In this document: piece by piece, positions 1 to 5,842 of the stretch
Layout: each line of letters begins with the position of its first letter
Position numbering within the stretch: position 1 is the first letter of the stretch
The notes under the pieces: model-generated
Seen by the model: only the letters and a program-made list of their open reading frames with translations
The model's database searches: none
What the model was told of the DNA's origin: nothing
From: Gammaproteobacteria bacterium
Lineage (GTDB): Bacteria > Pseudomonadota > Gammaproteobacteria > Chromatiales > Sedimenticolaceae
Assembly: GCA_020445245.1 (NCBI GenBank)
Contig: JAGRHB010000133.1
Span: 1 to 5,842, forward strand
Length of the DNA: 5,842 nucleotides
Direction: 5' to 3'
Position numbers and translations under genes: made by a program

Positions 1-590
1 AAAGCATCCTGCGCCACCACGACCGCACGCATCGTGTACAGGAAGGGATCCCCACCGTCATAACGGGGTAACGCATGAAACAGCATCGGGCCACTGTCCA
101 GTCCACTCGACAAGCGGTGGATGGTGGCACCGACCATGTGCGGTTTGTCGTCGTACATCGCCCAGAAGTTGCACGAAGAGCCGCGATAGTAAGGAGACAA
201 GCCCATGTGGATATTGAAGGCGCCGCGCTCCACGAGGTGGTCGCACAGCCAGCCCTTGATGAAACTGGCACCAAACACGACAAACACATCGGCGTCGAGA
301 CAGGGCGCCAACTCGTCCTGCCGCAGCAGGTTCAGATCGCCCATACGGACCGCCATCGCACGCGCATTGGGATCGACAAAGCGGACATCTCCGAACAAGG
401 CCTGCTCGGCGCGCACCACATGGCCGAAGTAGCGCTCCATGACCGGACTCTTGTTGAAGAAGTCCTGTCGCCTGCCCGGATAGACGGTGTTGCACTCCAT
501 GACGGCGAAGCACTGGTCCGCAATTGCGCACAGCCGTTCGATCAGGGCCAGATGCCGTGCCTGGTTGGAGGTGAATACGGTGATCTTCAT
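1..590 (-). CDS. Formyltransferase family protein (sugar/amine N-formyltransferase type), C-terminus cut by window edge
   Basis: Read from the ATG at 590-588, the frame stays open to position 1, giving 196 complete codons of a truncated gene. The protein begins MKITVFTSNQARHLALIERL. It carries the hallmark of the 10-formyltetrahydrofolate-dependent formyltransferase (GART) fold: FNIHMGLSPYYRG at residues 125-137, then HRLSSGLDSGPML at 158-170. N126, H128 and D165 align with the catalytic Asn-His-Asp triad of methionyl-tRNA formyltransferase (Fmt) and of the ArnA formyltransferase domain, and the H-to-D spacing is about the same. The region before the triad is some 20 residues longer than in those proteins, and there is no Fmt-like start, so tRNA formylation is unlikely. 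I infer that it N-formylates an amino sugar for a surface glycan. Its ATG overlaps the stop of the upstream deacetylase gene (ATGA), implying translational coupling. No strong ribosome binding site is visible. The family call is firm; the substrate is unknown. Confidence 0.82.
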   Translation of the reverse strand, partial: MKITVFTSNQARHLALIERLCAIADQCFAVMECNTVYPGRRQDFFNKSPVMERYFGHVVRAEQALFGDVRFVDPNARAMAVRMGDLNLLRQDELAPCLDADVFVVFGASFIKGWLCDHLVERGAFNIHMGLSPYYRGSSCNFWAMYDDKPHMVGATIHRLSSGLDSGPMLFHALPRYDGGDPFLYTMRAVVVAQDA

Positions 591-1507
591 TTGATCGCCT
601 GCAACAGATTGGCGTGGTCCTCGCGAGGTATCTCCCACAGCGAGCCACCGTGCGTCACCGACATGTTGGAACGGAAGCCCAGCACGACGTCGAGATCACG
701 CAGCACGTCGAGCGTGTCGTCGCTGTAACTGCCACAGGGGTGCGACATGGTGCGCGGCGCCTGGCCGCAGATGGCACTGAGCATCCGCCGGTTCAGACGA
801 TACTCTGTCTCCTGTGCCGCCCGATCGAGCATTCCCATCTGCATCGGATGACTGTGACTGTGAAGACCGATCTCGTGGCCGGCCGCGTCGAGTGCGGCGA
901 CATGCTCTGCTCTCATCCACAGTTGTGTCATGCGTTCCTCGCGCGGATAACCGGCCCGGCCCATCATGTCCGTCATCAGGCCGTCGTATTCGCTTTGCAC
1001 CAACACCTGATCACGAACGAAGCGAAAGCGCCTGTCGTTGTCCGTGTAAAAACCGAAGTCCGACAGGTAATCCGCCGGGTAAGTGTCCAGGTAACGCTGC
1101 TGGGCCCGCGGCAGCTGTCGCTCCAGAAGATCGAAAAACACCCGATAGAAGTCGTCGATGCCGTCGAAACTGGCATTGCGGAAATCACGGTACAGCTCGA
1201 GGTTGTCCGGCGTGTCGGTGAAGATACTGCTGTAGACGAAGAAGAACGCCTTGATACCGAACTCGTCGAGCACCGGCACGGCCACGTCGTACTGACACAA
1301 CAACGCATCGTCAAAACTGAGACAGATGTCATCGGGCGCCAGCCTGCCTCCCAGGGCACGCTCGACATAGTCACCGGGGGTGAGGATGTTGTATTGCAAG
1401 CCCAGGTAGCCCAGCAGCGCCCTTAAGCGGTCTGCCGACAGGGAGCCCTGGCCGCGGCGGTGGATGCCCGCATCGTGGAAATGGTGAAACATCACGCCAA
1501 ACGTCAT
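587..1507 (-). CDS. Polysaccharide deacetylase family protein (NodB/CE4-like)
   Basis: The product is 306 residues from the ATG at 1507. An ATG at 1546 would add 13 residues (319 in total). I prefer 1507 because it is preceded by GGGAGG four bases upstream, whereas the 1546 ATG has no Shine-Dalgarno sequence and would begin with METTTAQREAGGR, which looks like leader sequence. Using the 319-residue numbering, the CE4 metal/catalytic motifs are LSFDDAL (75-82, catalytic base D79 and metal ligand D80), HSHSHP (229-234, with H229 and H233 as metal ligands) and SHPCGSY (268-274), which corresponds to motif 3 but lacks the usual Arg. About 150 residues separate motifs 1 and 2, so an acidic/aromatic insertion of about 100 residues interrupts the NodB core. 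I see no signal peptide or membrane helix, so it probably acts in the cytoplasm. It would remove N-acyl groups from a glycan or lipid-linked sugar. It is coupled to the downstream formyltransferase by an ATGA overlap. The fold is secure; the substrate is not. Confidence 0.87.
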   Translation of the reverse strand: MTFGVMFHHFHDAGIHRRGQGSLSADRLRALLGYLGLQYNILTPGDYVERALGGRLAPDDICLSFDDALLCQYDVAVPVLDEFGIKAFFFVYSSIFTDTPDNLELYRDFRNASFDGIDDFYRVFFDLLERQLPRAQQRYLDTYPADYLSDFGFYTDNDRRFRFVRDQVLVQSEYDGLMTDMMGRAGYPREERMTQLWMRAEHVAALDAAGHEIGLHSHSHPMQMGMLDRAAQETEYRLNRRMLSAICGQAPRTMSHPCGSYSDDTLDVLRDLDVVLGFRSNMSVTHGGSLWEIPREDHANLLQAIK

Positions 1508-1545
1508 CCGGCCTCCCGCCTCTCGCTGCGCCGTGGTGGTTTCCA

Positions 1546-1551
1546 TAGAAT
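1546..1551 (+). promoter_or_regulatory. Candidate -10 box (TAGAAT) for the EVE/sulfurtransferase genes
   Basis: TAGAAT matches the sigma-70 -10 consensus at five of six positions and lies 30 bases before the EVE start codon, predicting a leader of about 24 bases. No convincing -35 box is present 16-18 bases upstream (best match is poor). It sits in the only gap between the two divergent gene pairs, so a promoter is expected near here on positional grounds. It also overlaps the alternative, upstream ATG of the deacetylase gene, another small argument against that start. Confidence 0.3.
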
Positions 1552-1581
1552 AGGCGGCAAATCCTAACCAAGTGCCACCAA

Positions 1582-2046
1582 ATGAACTACTGGCTGATGA
1601 AATCCGAGCCTGATGTCTTCGGCATCGACCACCTCAAAGCGATGCCCGGCAGGAAGGAGCATTGGGACGGCGTGCGCAACTACCAGGCACGCAACATGAT
1701 GCGTGACCAGATGACGAAAGGCGACCTGGTGTTCTTCTATCACTCCAACTGCGACGAACCCGGTATCGTCGGCATCATGGAGATCGCGAGGGAAGGCTAT
1801 CCCGATCACACCGCGTTCGATGCCGGCACCAAGTACTACGACCCGAAGAGCAACCCCGACAATCCGCGTTGGTATATGGTGGACGTGAAGTACAAGCGCC
1901 ATCTCAAGCGCAACATCTCACTGCGTGAACTCAAAGAACTGGGCGACCCGCGCCTCGACGATCTGCCGCTGCTGCGCAAGGGCAATCGGCTGTCGATAAT
2001 GCCACTGACAAAGGCGCACTGGGACTTCATACTCGGGCTCGAATGA
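1582..2046 (+). CDS. EVE domain-containing protein (THYN1-like, PUA-like fold)
   Basis: This 154-residue protein is an essentially full-length single EVE domain (formerly DUF55), the usual size for bacterial members. Recognisable blocks in order are YWLMKSEPDVF (3-13), HWDGVRNYQARNMM (27-40), KGDLVFFYHSN (46-56), PGIVGIMEIA (60-69), a YYD segment followed by PRWYMVDVKYK (95-105), and LSIMPLTKAHWDFIL near the C-terminus. These blocks match bacterial EVE proteins and the eukaryotic thymocyte nuclear protein THYN1. EVE domains are related to YTH and PUA domains and are thought to bind modified bases in DNA or RNA; no enzymatic residues are expected. The protein looks soluble and cytoplasmic. No clear Shine-Dalgarno sequence precedes the ATG. 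The stop codon overlaps the longest possible start of the next gene (ATGA), suggesting a two-gene operon. The family call is very secure; the biological role of this member is unknown. Confidence 0.95.
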   Translation: MNYWLMKSEPDVFGIDHLKAMPGRKEHWDGVRNYQARNMMRDQMTKGDLVFFYHSNCDEPGIVGIMEIAREGYPDHTAFDAGTKYYDPKSNPDNPRWYMVDVKYKRHLKRNISLRELKELGDPRLDDLPLLRKGNRLSIMPLTKAHWDFILGLE

Positions 2047-2939
2047 AATCGATCACCGCAGGCCCGGGGACCACGCACGCCATGAAATTCGAGACCCTGA
2101 TCGACTGCGAGACCCTGGCCGTCCGATTGGACGATCCGGCGTGGCGCGTGTTCGACTGCCGCTTCGATCTGGCCGACACGCAGCGTGGCGAACGTGCACA
2201 TGCCACAGCTCATGTACCTGGCGCCTTCTATGCGCACATCGACCGTGACCTGTCCGATCCGATCACGCCGCAGTCGGGCCGCCACCCCCTGCCCGACCCT
2301 GTACGGCTTCGCGACTGGCTGGGTCGGCACGGCGTTGGCAGTGCTACCCAGGTCGTGGTCTACGACGACAGCGGCGGCACCATGGCGGTACGCCTGTGGT
2401 GGCTGCTGCGCTGGCTGGGACACACCCGGGTTGCCGTGCTGGACGGCGGTTGGCCCGCTTGGATCAGGGCCGCCATGCCGATCGAGGACGCGCCGCCACG
2501 GCCGGTAACGGCCACGAATTTTTCCGGTCAGCCCGATTGGGGACAGGTCGTGACCACCGCGACACTTGCCACGCAGGTGGCTACGGGCGGTGATGCATTG
2601 CTGGTGATGGACGCGCGGACCCGCGAGCGCTTTCGCGGCGACGCCGAACCCATAGACCCGGTAGCCGGACACATCCCCGATGCGATCAACCTGCCGCTGG
2701 TCGGCAACCTCGACGATAGCGGCCGCTTCAAGGGCCCGGTTGCACTACACAGCATGTATGCACCAGCCCTGGCCGGCAGGTCTCCGGTGGATGTCGCGGT
2801 CATGTGCGGCTCGGGCGTGACCGCCTGCCACAACCTGATGGCGATGGAGATCGCCGGCCTGCACGGCGGCCGCCTGTATGCGGGGTCGTGGAGTGAATGG
2901 ATCCGCGACCCGGCACGACCGGTTGCCACCGGGGACTGA
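2043..2939 (+). CDS. Two-domain sulfurtransferase, probable 3-mercaptopyruvate sulfurtransferase (SseA type)
   Basis: The frame encodes 298 residues forming two tandem rhodanese domains. The inactive N-terminal domain includes HVPGAFYAHIDRDLSD (57-72) and VVYDDSGGTMAVRLWW (105-120). The catalytic C-terminal domain includes MDART (189-193), GHIPDAINLP (209-218), the active loop CGSGVT (255-260) with C255 as persulfide carrier, and YAGSWSEW (279-286). CGSGVT is the mercaptopyruvate-type loop; thiosulfate-type rhodaneses usually have charged residues there. It would therefore transfer sulfur from 3-mercaptopyruvate, a cysteine transamination product, to cyanide, thiols or protein acceptors in the cytoplasm. 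Two starts are possible. ATG 2043 overlaps the EVE stop (ATGA). ATG 2082 (residue 14) lies 11 bases after GGGGA and matches the N-terminal length of E. coli SseA. I give the longer form, but 2082 is nearly as likely. The gene converges on the DUF3616 gene with 5 bases between stops. Confidence 0.93.
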   Translation: MKSITAGPGTTHAMKFETLIDCETLAVRLDDPAWRVFDCRFDLADTQRGERAHATAHVPGAFYAHIDRDLSDPITPQSGRHPLPDPVRLRDWLGRHGVGSATQVVVYDDSGGTMAVRLWWLLRWLGHTRVAVLDGGWPAWIRAAMPIEDAPPRPVTATNFSGQPDWGQVVTTATLATQVATGGDALLVMDARTRERFRGDAEPIDPVAGHIPDAINLPLVGNLDDSGRFKGPVALHSMYAPALAGRSPVDVAVMCGSGVTACHNLMAMEIAGLHGGRLYAGSWSEWIRDPARPVATGD

Positions 2940-2944
2940 CCGGT

Positions 2945-3922
2945 TCAGGGCGCCAGGCGGCTCAGGTCGACACGCATACTGACTGCCTGCCCGGCAGTAT
3001 CAGTGTCGTACACCACCATTACGTCGGCACCATCGTCGTGTTCAGCCAACAACGCGAGCCCCTCCGCTTTGGCGCCGCCGCTGGTCGTCACGGCACCCAG
3101 CATCACGGCAGCCCGCACATCGTGATCATTGCCGGGAACCTGATCGCCGCCATCCCACCACCACAGACAGAACGGCCCCAGGGCATCATTGACCGGTCCC
3201 GCAAGGATCAGAAATCCATCGCGCAACGCCACCATGTCACGGATGCCCTGGCCGTCGAGGCGGACGAAGCGCAGTTCATAGTGTTTGGGCCGGTCGAATT
3301 CCAGGACCATCACCGGGACATAGTTGTCACGCAGTACCGGCCCGCGAAATCCGAGGTACAGCCGCTCGTCACGATACGCCAGCCCCTCGATATCGATGCC
3401 GTTTTCCTTGCTCGGCAGGCCGTAGAACAGGCCGAGCAGCGGATCCTTGCGCAGGCGCTTGGAAAGATCGATCCGCTCCGCTCTGCCGACCTTTCCAGTC
3501 TGCCCATCGAAGGCGAGGCGATACAGGCGGTTGCGGGCGGGCTCGTGCTGTACCTCCAGCAGGCGCTCGCGATTCTTGCGCACCGACAGCTCCGGCTTCA
3601 TCCGGCGGCGACGGAACGAGTGTGAACCGATGACGTACAGGTGGCCCTGACCATAATCGATCGCCTCGATGTCCGCCTCCTGGTCCTCCTGCGCCAGCGA
3701 GACCCTTCGCTGCGGGCGCCAGGCGCTTGCCGCTGCATCCCGCGCCAGGATCTGTACCTTGTGCCCCTCATCCCCGCCGAGTATCAGAAAGTCACCGGCC
3801 ACCGCCACGCCGCTGAGATCCTGCCCGGCATCGATGTCCCCACAGAACTCGACCGGCCGGACATCCCGAACAAGTTCGCGGCTCTTTTCTTCCGCCTCGT
3901 CCGAAAGTGGTCGATCAACCAA
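2945..3922 (-). CDS. DUF3616 domain-containing protein
   Basis: From a TTG at 3922 the product is 325 residues; an in-frame ATG at 3973 would give 342. I prefer TTG because GGGAG lies 9 bases upstream of it, whereas the ATG has no Shine-Dalgarno sequence and would add a Cys-rich stretch ([17 protein letters not shown]) lying wholly over the upstream coding region. The body matches the DUF3616 family: repeated strand-like blocks such as LSGVAVAGDFLILGGDEGHK, then EADIEAIDYGQGHLYVIGSHS followed by a strongly basic run (RRRRMK), then IDIEGLAYRDERLYLGFRGP, then a later FLILAGPVND block and an EGLALLAEHDDG block. The recurring EGLA/LY patterns suggest a beta-propeller. No signal peptide is visible, so it is probably cytoplasmic, and no function is established for the family. 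It is the third gene of the cysS operon, overlapping its upstream neighbour by 8 bases if TTG is used. Family call good; start moderate. Confidence 0.83.
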   Translation of the reverse strand: MVDRPLSDEAEEKSRELVRDVRPVEFCGDIDAGQDLSGVAVAGDFLILGGDEGHKVQILARDAAASAWRPQRRVSLAQEDQEADIEAIDYGQGHLYVIGSHSFRRRRMKPELSVRKNRERLLEVQHEPARNRLYRLAFDGQTGKVGRAERIDLSKRLRKDPLLGLFYGLPSKENGIDIEGLAYRDERLYLGFRGPVLRDNYVPVMVLEFDRPKHYELRFVRLDGQGIRDMVALRDGFLILAGPVNDALGPFCLWWWDGGDQVPGNDHDVRAAVMLGAVTTSGGAKAEGLALLAEHDDGADVMVVYDTDTAGQAVSMRVDLSRLAP

Positions 3923-4268
3923 TGTACTGTGCTCCCGGCAACAGTGACTCGTCGAACAACTCCGGCAGATCATCCAGGCACTGCAGCGCCTCGTTGCGCG
4001 GCAGCGTCAGGCGCAGGCAGCCGCTCGCCTCGGGATGAACCAGCTCCAGCGTGAGCGCGTCCGGGGCATCGGCAACATAACACTGCAGGATCACGTCGTT
4101 GCGATCCACCACGCCGAGGAAGTTGTCGGCCTTCACCAGCAGGCGCTCGGCCAACGGCGCAATGCGGCTGACCATCAGCGACTCAGGTTGGCTCGATGCG
4201 ATGCCGACGGCATTATCGTAGTCCCGATAGAACACGCGCAGCACGCGGTGCGCAGCCGGCGTAGTCAT
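3915..4268 (-). CDS. Conserved-looking hypothetical protein, 117 residues
   Basis: I do not recognise this family. The ATG at 4268 overlaps the cysS stop (ATGA) and the gene runs tightly into the DUF3616 gene, so it is very probably a real translated gene of the cysS operon. The predicted protein is small and mildly acidic, with an alternation of hydrophobic and charged residues that suggests a compact alpha/beta domain. It has [13 protein letters not shown] near residues 14-26, a [21 protein letters not shown] segment (about 45-65) that looks like successive beta strands, [19 protein letters not shown] (about 72-90), and an acidic leucine-rich stretch ([14 protein letters not shown], about 97-110). 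There is no signal peptide, membrane helix, zinc motif or obvious catalytic signature. No Shine-Dalgarno sequence is evident, consistent with translational coupling to cysS. The gene call is secure; the function is unknown. Confidence 0.82.
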   Translation of the reverse strand: MTTPAAHRVLRVFYRDYDNAVGIASSQPESLMVSRIAPLAERLLVKADNFLGVVDRNDVILQCYVADAPDALTLELVHPEASGCLRLTLPRNEALQCLDDLPELFDESLLPGAQYIG

Positions 4269-5653
4269 GCGCGGCGCCAGGTCGTCCCGGCCGGCGAGTC
4301 CTCCAGGACTATGCCGGCATCCTTCAACTGGTCGCGGATCGCATCGGCCTCAGACCAGTTCCTGTTCTGCTTGGCTGCATTGCGGCGCTCAATCAGGGAT
4401 TCGATCTCGGCATCACCGAGACCCGTGGAACCCGATTCACCACCGCGCAGGTAGACCTCGGGATCATCCTGCAGAATGCCCAACAGCCCGCCCAGTTCGC
4501 GCAACAGTGCGCCCAGTGCCGCTGCATGCGCCGGATCATCACCACGCACGCGGTTGATCTCCCGGGCCAACTCGAACATCGCGGCGAGCGCCTCGGGGGT
4601 ATTGAAGTCGTCCTCCATTGCCGCGTGGAAACGTGCCTCCAGCGCCTCACCGGTGGCAACCGGCACATCGTCACGCAGGCCACGTAGCGCGGTATAGAAA
4701 CGGGTCAGCGCCGAGCGTGCGTTGCTCAGCTGCTCATCGGCATAGTGCAGTGGGCTGCGATACTGGCTGGTAAGGATGAAATAGCGCACCTCCTCCGGCA
4801 GATAGCGTTGCAGGATCTCGCGCACGGTGAAGAAGTTGCCCAGCGACTTCGACATCTTTTCATCGTTGATGCGTACGAAGCCGTTATGCATCCAGTACCG
4901 GACGAAGGGGTGCCCGGTCGCACCCTCCGATTGGGCAATCTCGTTTTCGTGGTGCGGAAATGTCAGGTCCGCGCCACCGCCGTGGATATCGAAGGTGTCA
5001 CCGAGCGCTTTGGTCGACATCGCGGAACACTCGATATGCCAGCCGGGACGGCCCTGGCCCCAGGGTGAATCCCACGCCGGCTCGCCCGGCTTGGCTGCCT
5101 TCCACAACGCGAAGTCCAGCGGATCACGCTTCACCTCGCCAGGCTCGACACGCGCGCCGGACTGCAGATCCTCGATCGACTTCCCGGACAGCCGGCCGTA
5201 ATCGGGAAAACTCCTGACGTCATAGTAGACATCGCCGTTCGAGGCGACATAGGCATGTCCGCGCGCGATCAGCCGCTCTACCATGGCGACGATCTCGGGC
5301 AGGTGCTCCGTGGCCCTGGGCTCCTGGTCGGGCGGCAGTACGCCAAGCGCAGCCGCATCTTCGTGCATCGCCTGGATGTAGCGCCCGGTGAGCGCATGAA
5401 ATGGCTCTCCACGCTCGTTCGCGCGATTGATGATCTTGTCGTCGATGTCGGTGATATTGCGCACGTAGGTGACGTCATAACCGCGCGACCTCAGGTACCG
5501 AGCGACCACGTCGAACACCACCATGACCCGTGCGTGACCGAGATGGCACAGATCGTAGACGGTCATGCCGCAGACATACATGTTGACATGTCCGGGCTTG
5601 AGCGGCTCGAAGGTTTCCTTGGTGCGGGTCAGGTCGTTGTAGATACTCAGCAT
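4265..5653 (-). CDS. cysS: Cysteinyl-tRNA synthetase (CysRS)
   Basis: This complete 462-residue class I aminoacyl-tRNA synthetase is one residue longer than the E. coli enzyme. It activates cysteine with ATP and charges tRNA-Cys in the cytoplasm, an essential step of translation. The HIGH-type signature is HLGHA at 37-41 and the KMSKS loop is at 266-270. The zinc ligands that select cysteine are all present at the E. coli positions: C28, C209, H234 and E238, within [19 protein letters not shown] and [12 protein letters not shown]. The TDIDDKII segment (68-75) is typical, and the C-terminal end has the usual DALR-like helical region and the RNxxxxxxxWxxADxIRDxL block (424-443). The start at 5653 ([10 protein letters not shown]) agrees with the family; its Shine-Dalgarno sequence is weak. 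The stop overlaps the start of the unknown 117-residue gene, making cysS the first gene of a probable three-gene operon. No defect is seen. Confidence 0.99.
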   Translation of the reverse strand: MLSIYNDLTRTKETFEPLKPGHVNMYVCGMTVYDLCHLGHARVMVVFDVVARYLRSRGYDVTYVRNITDIDDKIINRANERGEPFHALTGRYIQAMHEDAAALGVLPPDQEPRATEHLPEIVAMVERLIARGHAYVASNGDVYYDVRSFPDYGRLSGKSIEDLQSGARVEPGEVKRDPLDFALWKAAKPGEPAWDSPWGQGRPGWHIECSAMSTKALGDTFDIHGGGADLTFPHHENEIAQSEGATGHPFVRYWMHNGFVRINDEKMSKSLGNFFTVREILQRYLPEEVRYFILTSQYRSPLHYADEQLSNARSALTRFYTALRGLRDDVPVATGEALEARFHAAMEDDFNTPEALAAMFELAREINRVRGDDPAHAAALGALLRELGGLLGILQDDPEVYLRGGESGSTGLGDAEIESLIERRNAAKQNRNWSEADAIRDQLKDAGIVLEDSPAGTTWRRA

Positions 5654-5698
5654 GGCAATCGCAGACTCGTTGCACGTTACGCGGTTAGTCAGGGGTGG

Positions 5699-5704
5699 AT
5701 ATTA
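5699..5704 (-). promoter_or_regulatory. Candidate -10 box (TAATAT) for the cysS operon
   Basis: On the minus strand TAATAT lies about 45 bases before the cysS ATG, in a small AT-rich pocket of an otherwise very GC-rich leader, and would give a 5' untranslated region of roughly 40 bases. No recognisable -35 box occurs at the proper distance; the expected place reads CGCCGG. The position and the local composition are the only support. Confidence 0.33.
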
Positions 5705-5767
5705 ACCGAACTGCCTGCCCCCCGGCGTCCCGATTGCGCCGCCGCGTGCCGATTGACCGGGCCCTTG

Positions 5768-5792
5768 GGCCGGCTGCCATTGGCGACCGGCC
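5768..5792. other. GC-rich hairpin upstream of cysS
   Basis: GGCCGG (5768-5773) and CCGGCC (5787-5792) are perfect inverted repeats. Between them GCC-ATT-GGC (5776-5784) forms an inner three-pair stem with a triloop, separated from the outer stem by a two-by-two internal loop. No run of T follows on either strand, so it is not a typical intrinsic terminator. It lies upstream of the candidate cysS -10 box. It could be a weak terminator of a gene beyond the right edge, an operator, or simply chance in GC-rich DNA. Confidence 0.3.
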
Positions 5793-5842
5793 TCACCATC
5801 ATCATCTGATGCGGGGTTTTGCCGGGTGACGCGCACGGCTAC

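Larger units (their letters stand above)
5654..5842. other. Upstream region of cysS, no supported gene
   Basis: This edge segment holds the cysS leader, the candidate -10 box and the hairpin. All three minus-strand frames and the plus strand were read. They give only short open stretches with low-complexity Gly/Pro/Arg/Ala-rich translations and no familiar motif. No T-box, tRNA fold or cysteine-rich leader peptide is seen. A gene may begin or end just beyond the right edge, but the sequence here does not show which. Confidence 0.5.

Noticed and set aside
58..648. Minus-strand 196-residue open frame overlapping the formyltransferase gene
   Set aside because: Its translation is Arg/Gly/Cys-rich with no motif. 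The correct frame, which runs off the window edge, carries the formyltransferase triad.
75..1426. Long plus-strand open frames over the formyltransferase and deacetylase genes
   Set aside because: They are antisense to genes with clear catalytic motifs, show no family resemblance, and are expected in GC-rich DNA with strong third-position bias.
1508..1581. tRNA or small RNA in the divergent gap
   Set aside because: The gap is only 74 bases, with no cloverleaf and no stem followed by a T run.
1836..2672. Minus-strand 278-residue open frame antisense to the EVE and sulfurtransferase genes
   Set aside because: It spans parts of two well-supported opposite-strand genes and has a low-complexity translation.
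2917..2945. GACCGGTT direct repeat (2917-2924 and 2938-2945) as a bidirectional terminator
   Set aside because: Only the six-base palindrome ACCGGT can pair, across a 14-base loop, and there is no T run on either strand.
2897..3625. Plus-strand 242-residue open frame antisense to the DUF3616 gene
   Set aside because: It is the mirror of a recognisable DUF3616 coding sequence; its own translation has no recognisable domain.
5689..5805. 38-codon minus-strand frame (three consecutive ATG codons) upstream of cysS as a leader peptide
   Set aside because: It has no Shine-Dalgarno sequence and no cysteine codons, so cysteine-dependent attenuation is not supported; the translation is Arg/Gly/Ala-rich.
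5702..5842. 46-codon minus-strand frame entering from the right edge as the tail of an upstream gene
   Set aside because: The translation is Gly/Gln/Pro-rich without motif and runs to the candidate -10 box; nothing distinguishes it from chance without the sequence beyond the window.

Overview
The window is about 60% GC by eye and gene-dense, with short overlaps between neighbours. It looks like a gammaproteobacterial chromosome: the cysteinyl-tRNA synthetase, the EVE-domain protein and the SseA-type sulfurtransferase all have the lengths and motifs typical of that group. The genus cannot be fixed from sequence alone. I see no rRNA, tRNA, CRISPR array, insertion sequence or phage gene.

Layout, left to right. 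(1) Positions 1-1507, minus strand: a surface-sugar pair. A NodB/CE4-type polysaccharide deacetylase is followed, with an ATGA stop/start overlap, by a folate-dependent formyltransferase whose C-terminus lies beyond the left edge. (2) About 1508-1581: a short divergent intergenic region with a possible promoter for the plus-strand genes. (3) Positions 1582-2939, plus strand: an EVE-domain protein followed by a two-domain 3-mercaptopyruvate sulfurtransferase, probably co-transcribed. (4) Positions 2945-5653, minus strand: cysS, then a 117-residue protein of unknown function, then a DUF3616 protein, linked by 4-base and (probably) 8-base overlaps as one operon. This operon converges on the sulfurtransferase gene with only 5 bases between the stop codons. 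(5) Positions 5654-5842: cysS leader and upstream region with a candidate -10 box and a GC-rich hairpin. I see no gene I can support there.

How the genes fit together. The formyltransferase/CE4 pair probably modifies an amino sugar in a glycan or glycolipid. It recalls the ArnA formyltransferase plus ArnD deformylase logic of lipid A modification, although these are not Arn proteins. The cysS operon ties two uncharacterised proteins to an essential translation gene. The EVE/sulfurtransferase pair could connect sensing of modified nucleic acid bases with sulfur transfer, but that is inference.

The least ordinary parts are the formyltransferase/deacetylase pair and the cysS-linked unknown genes. 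Nothing here clearly amounts to a new defence or mobile system.
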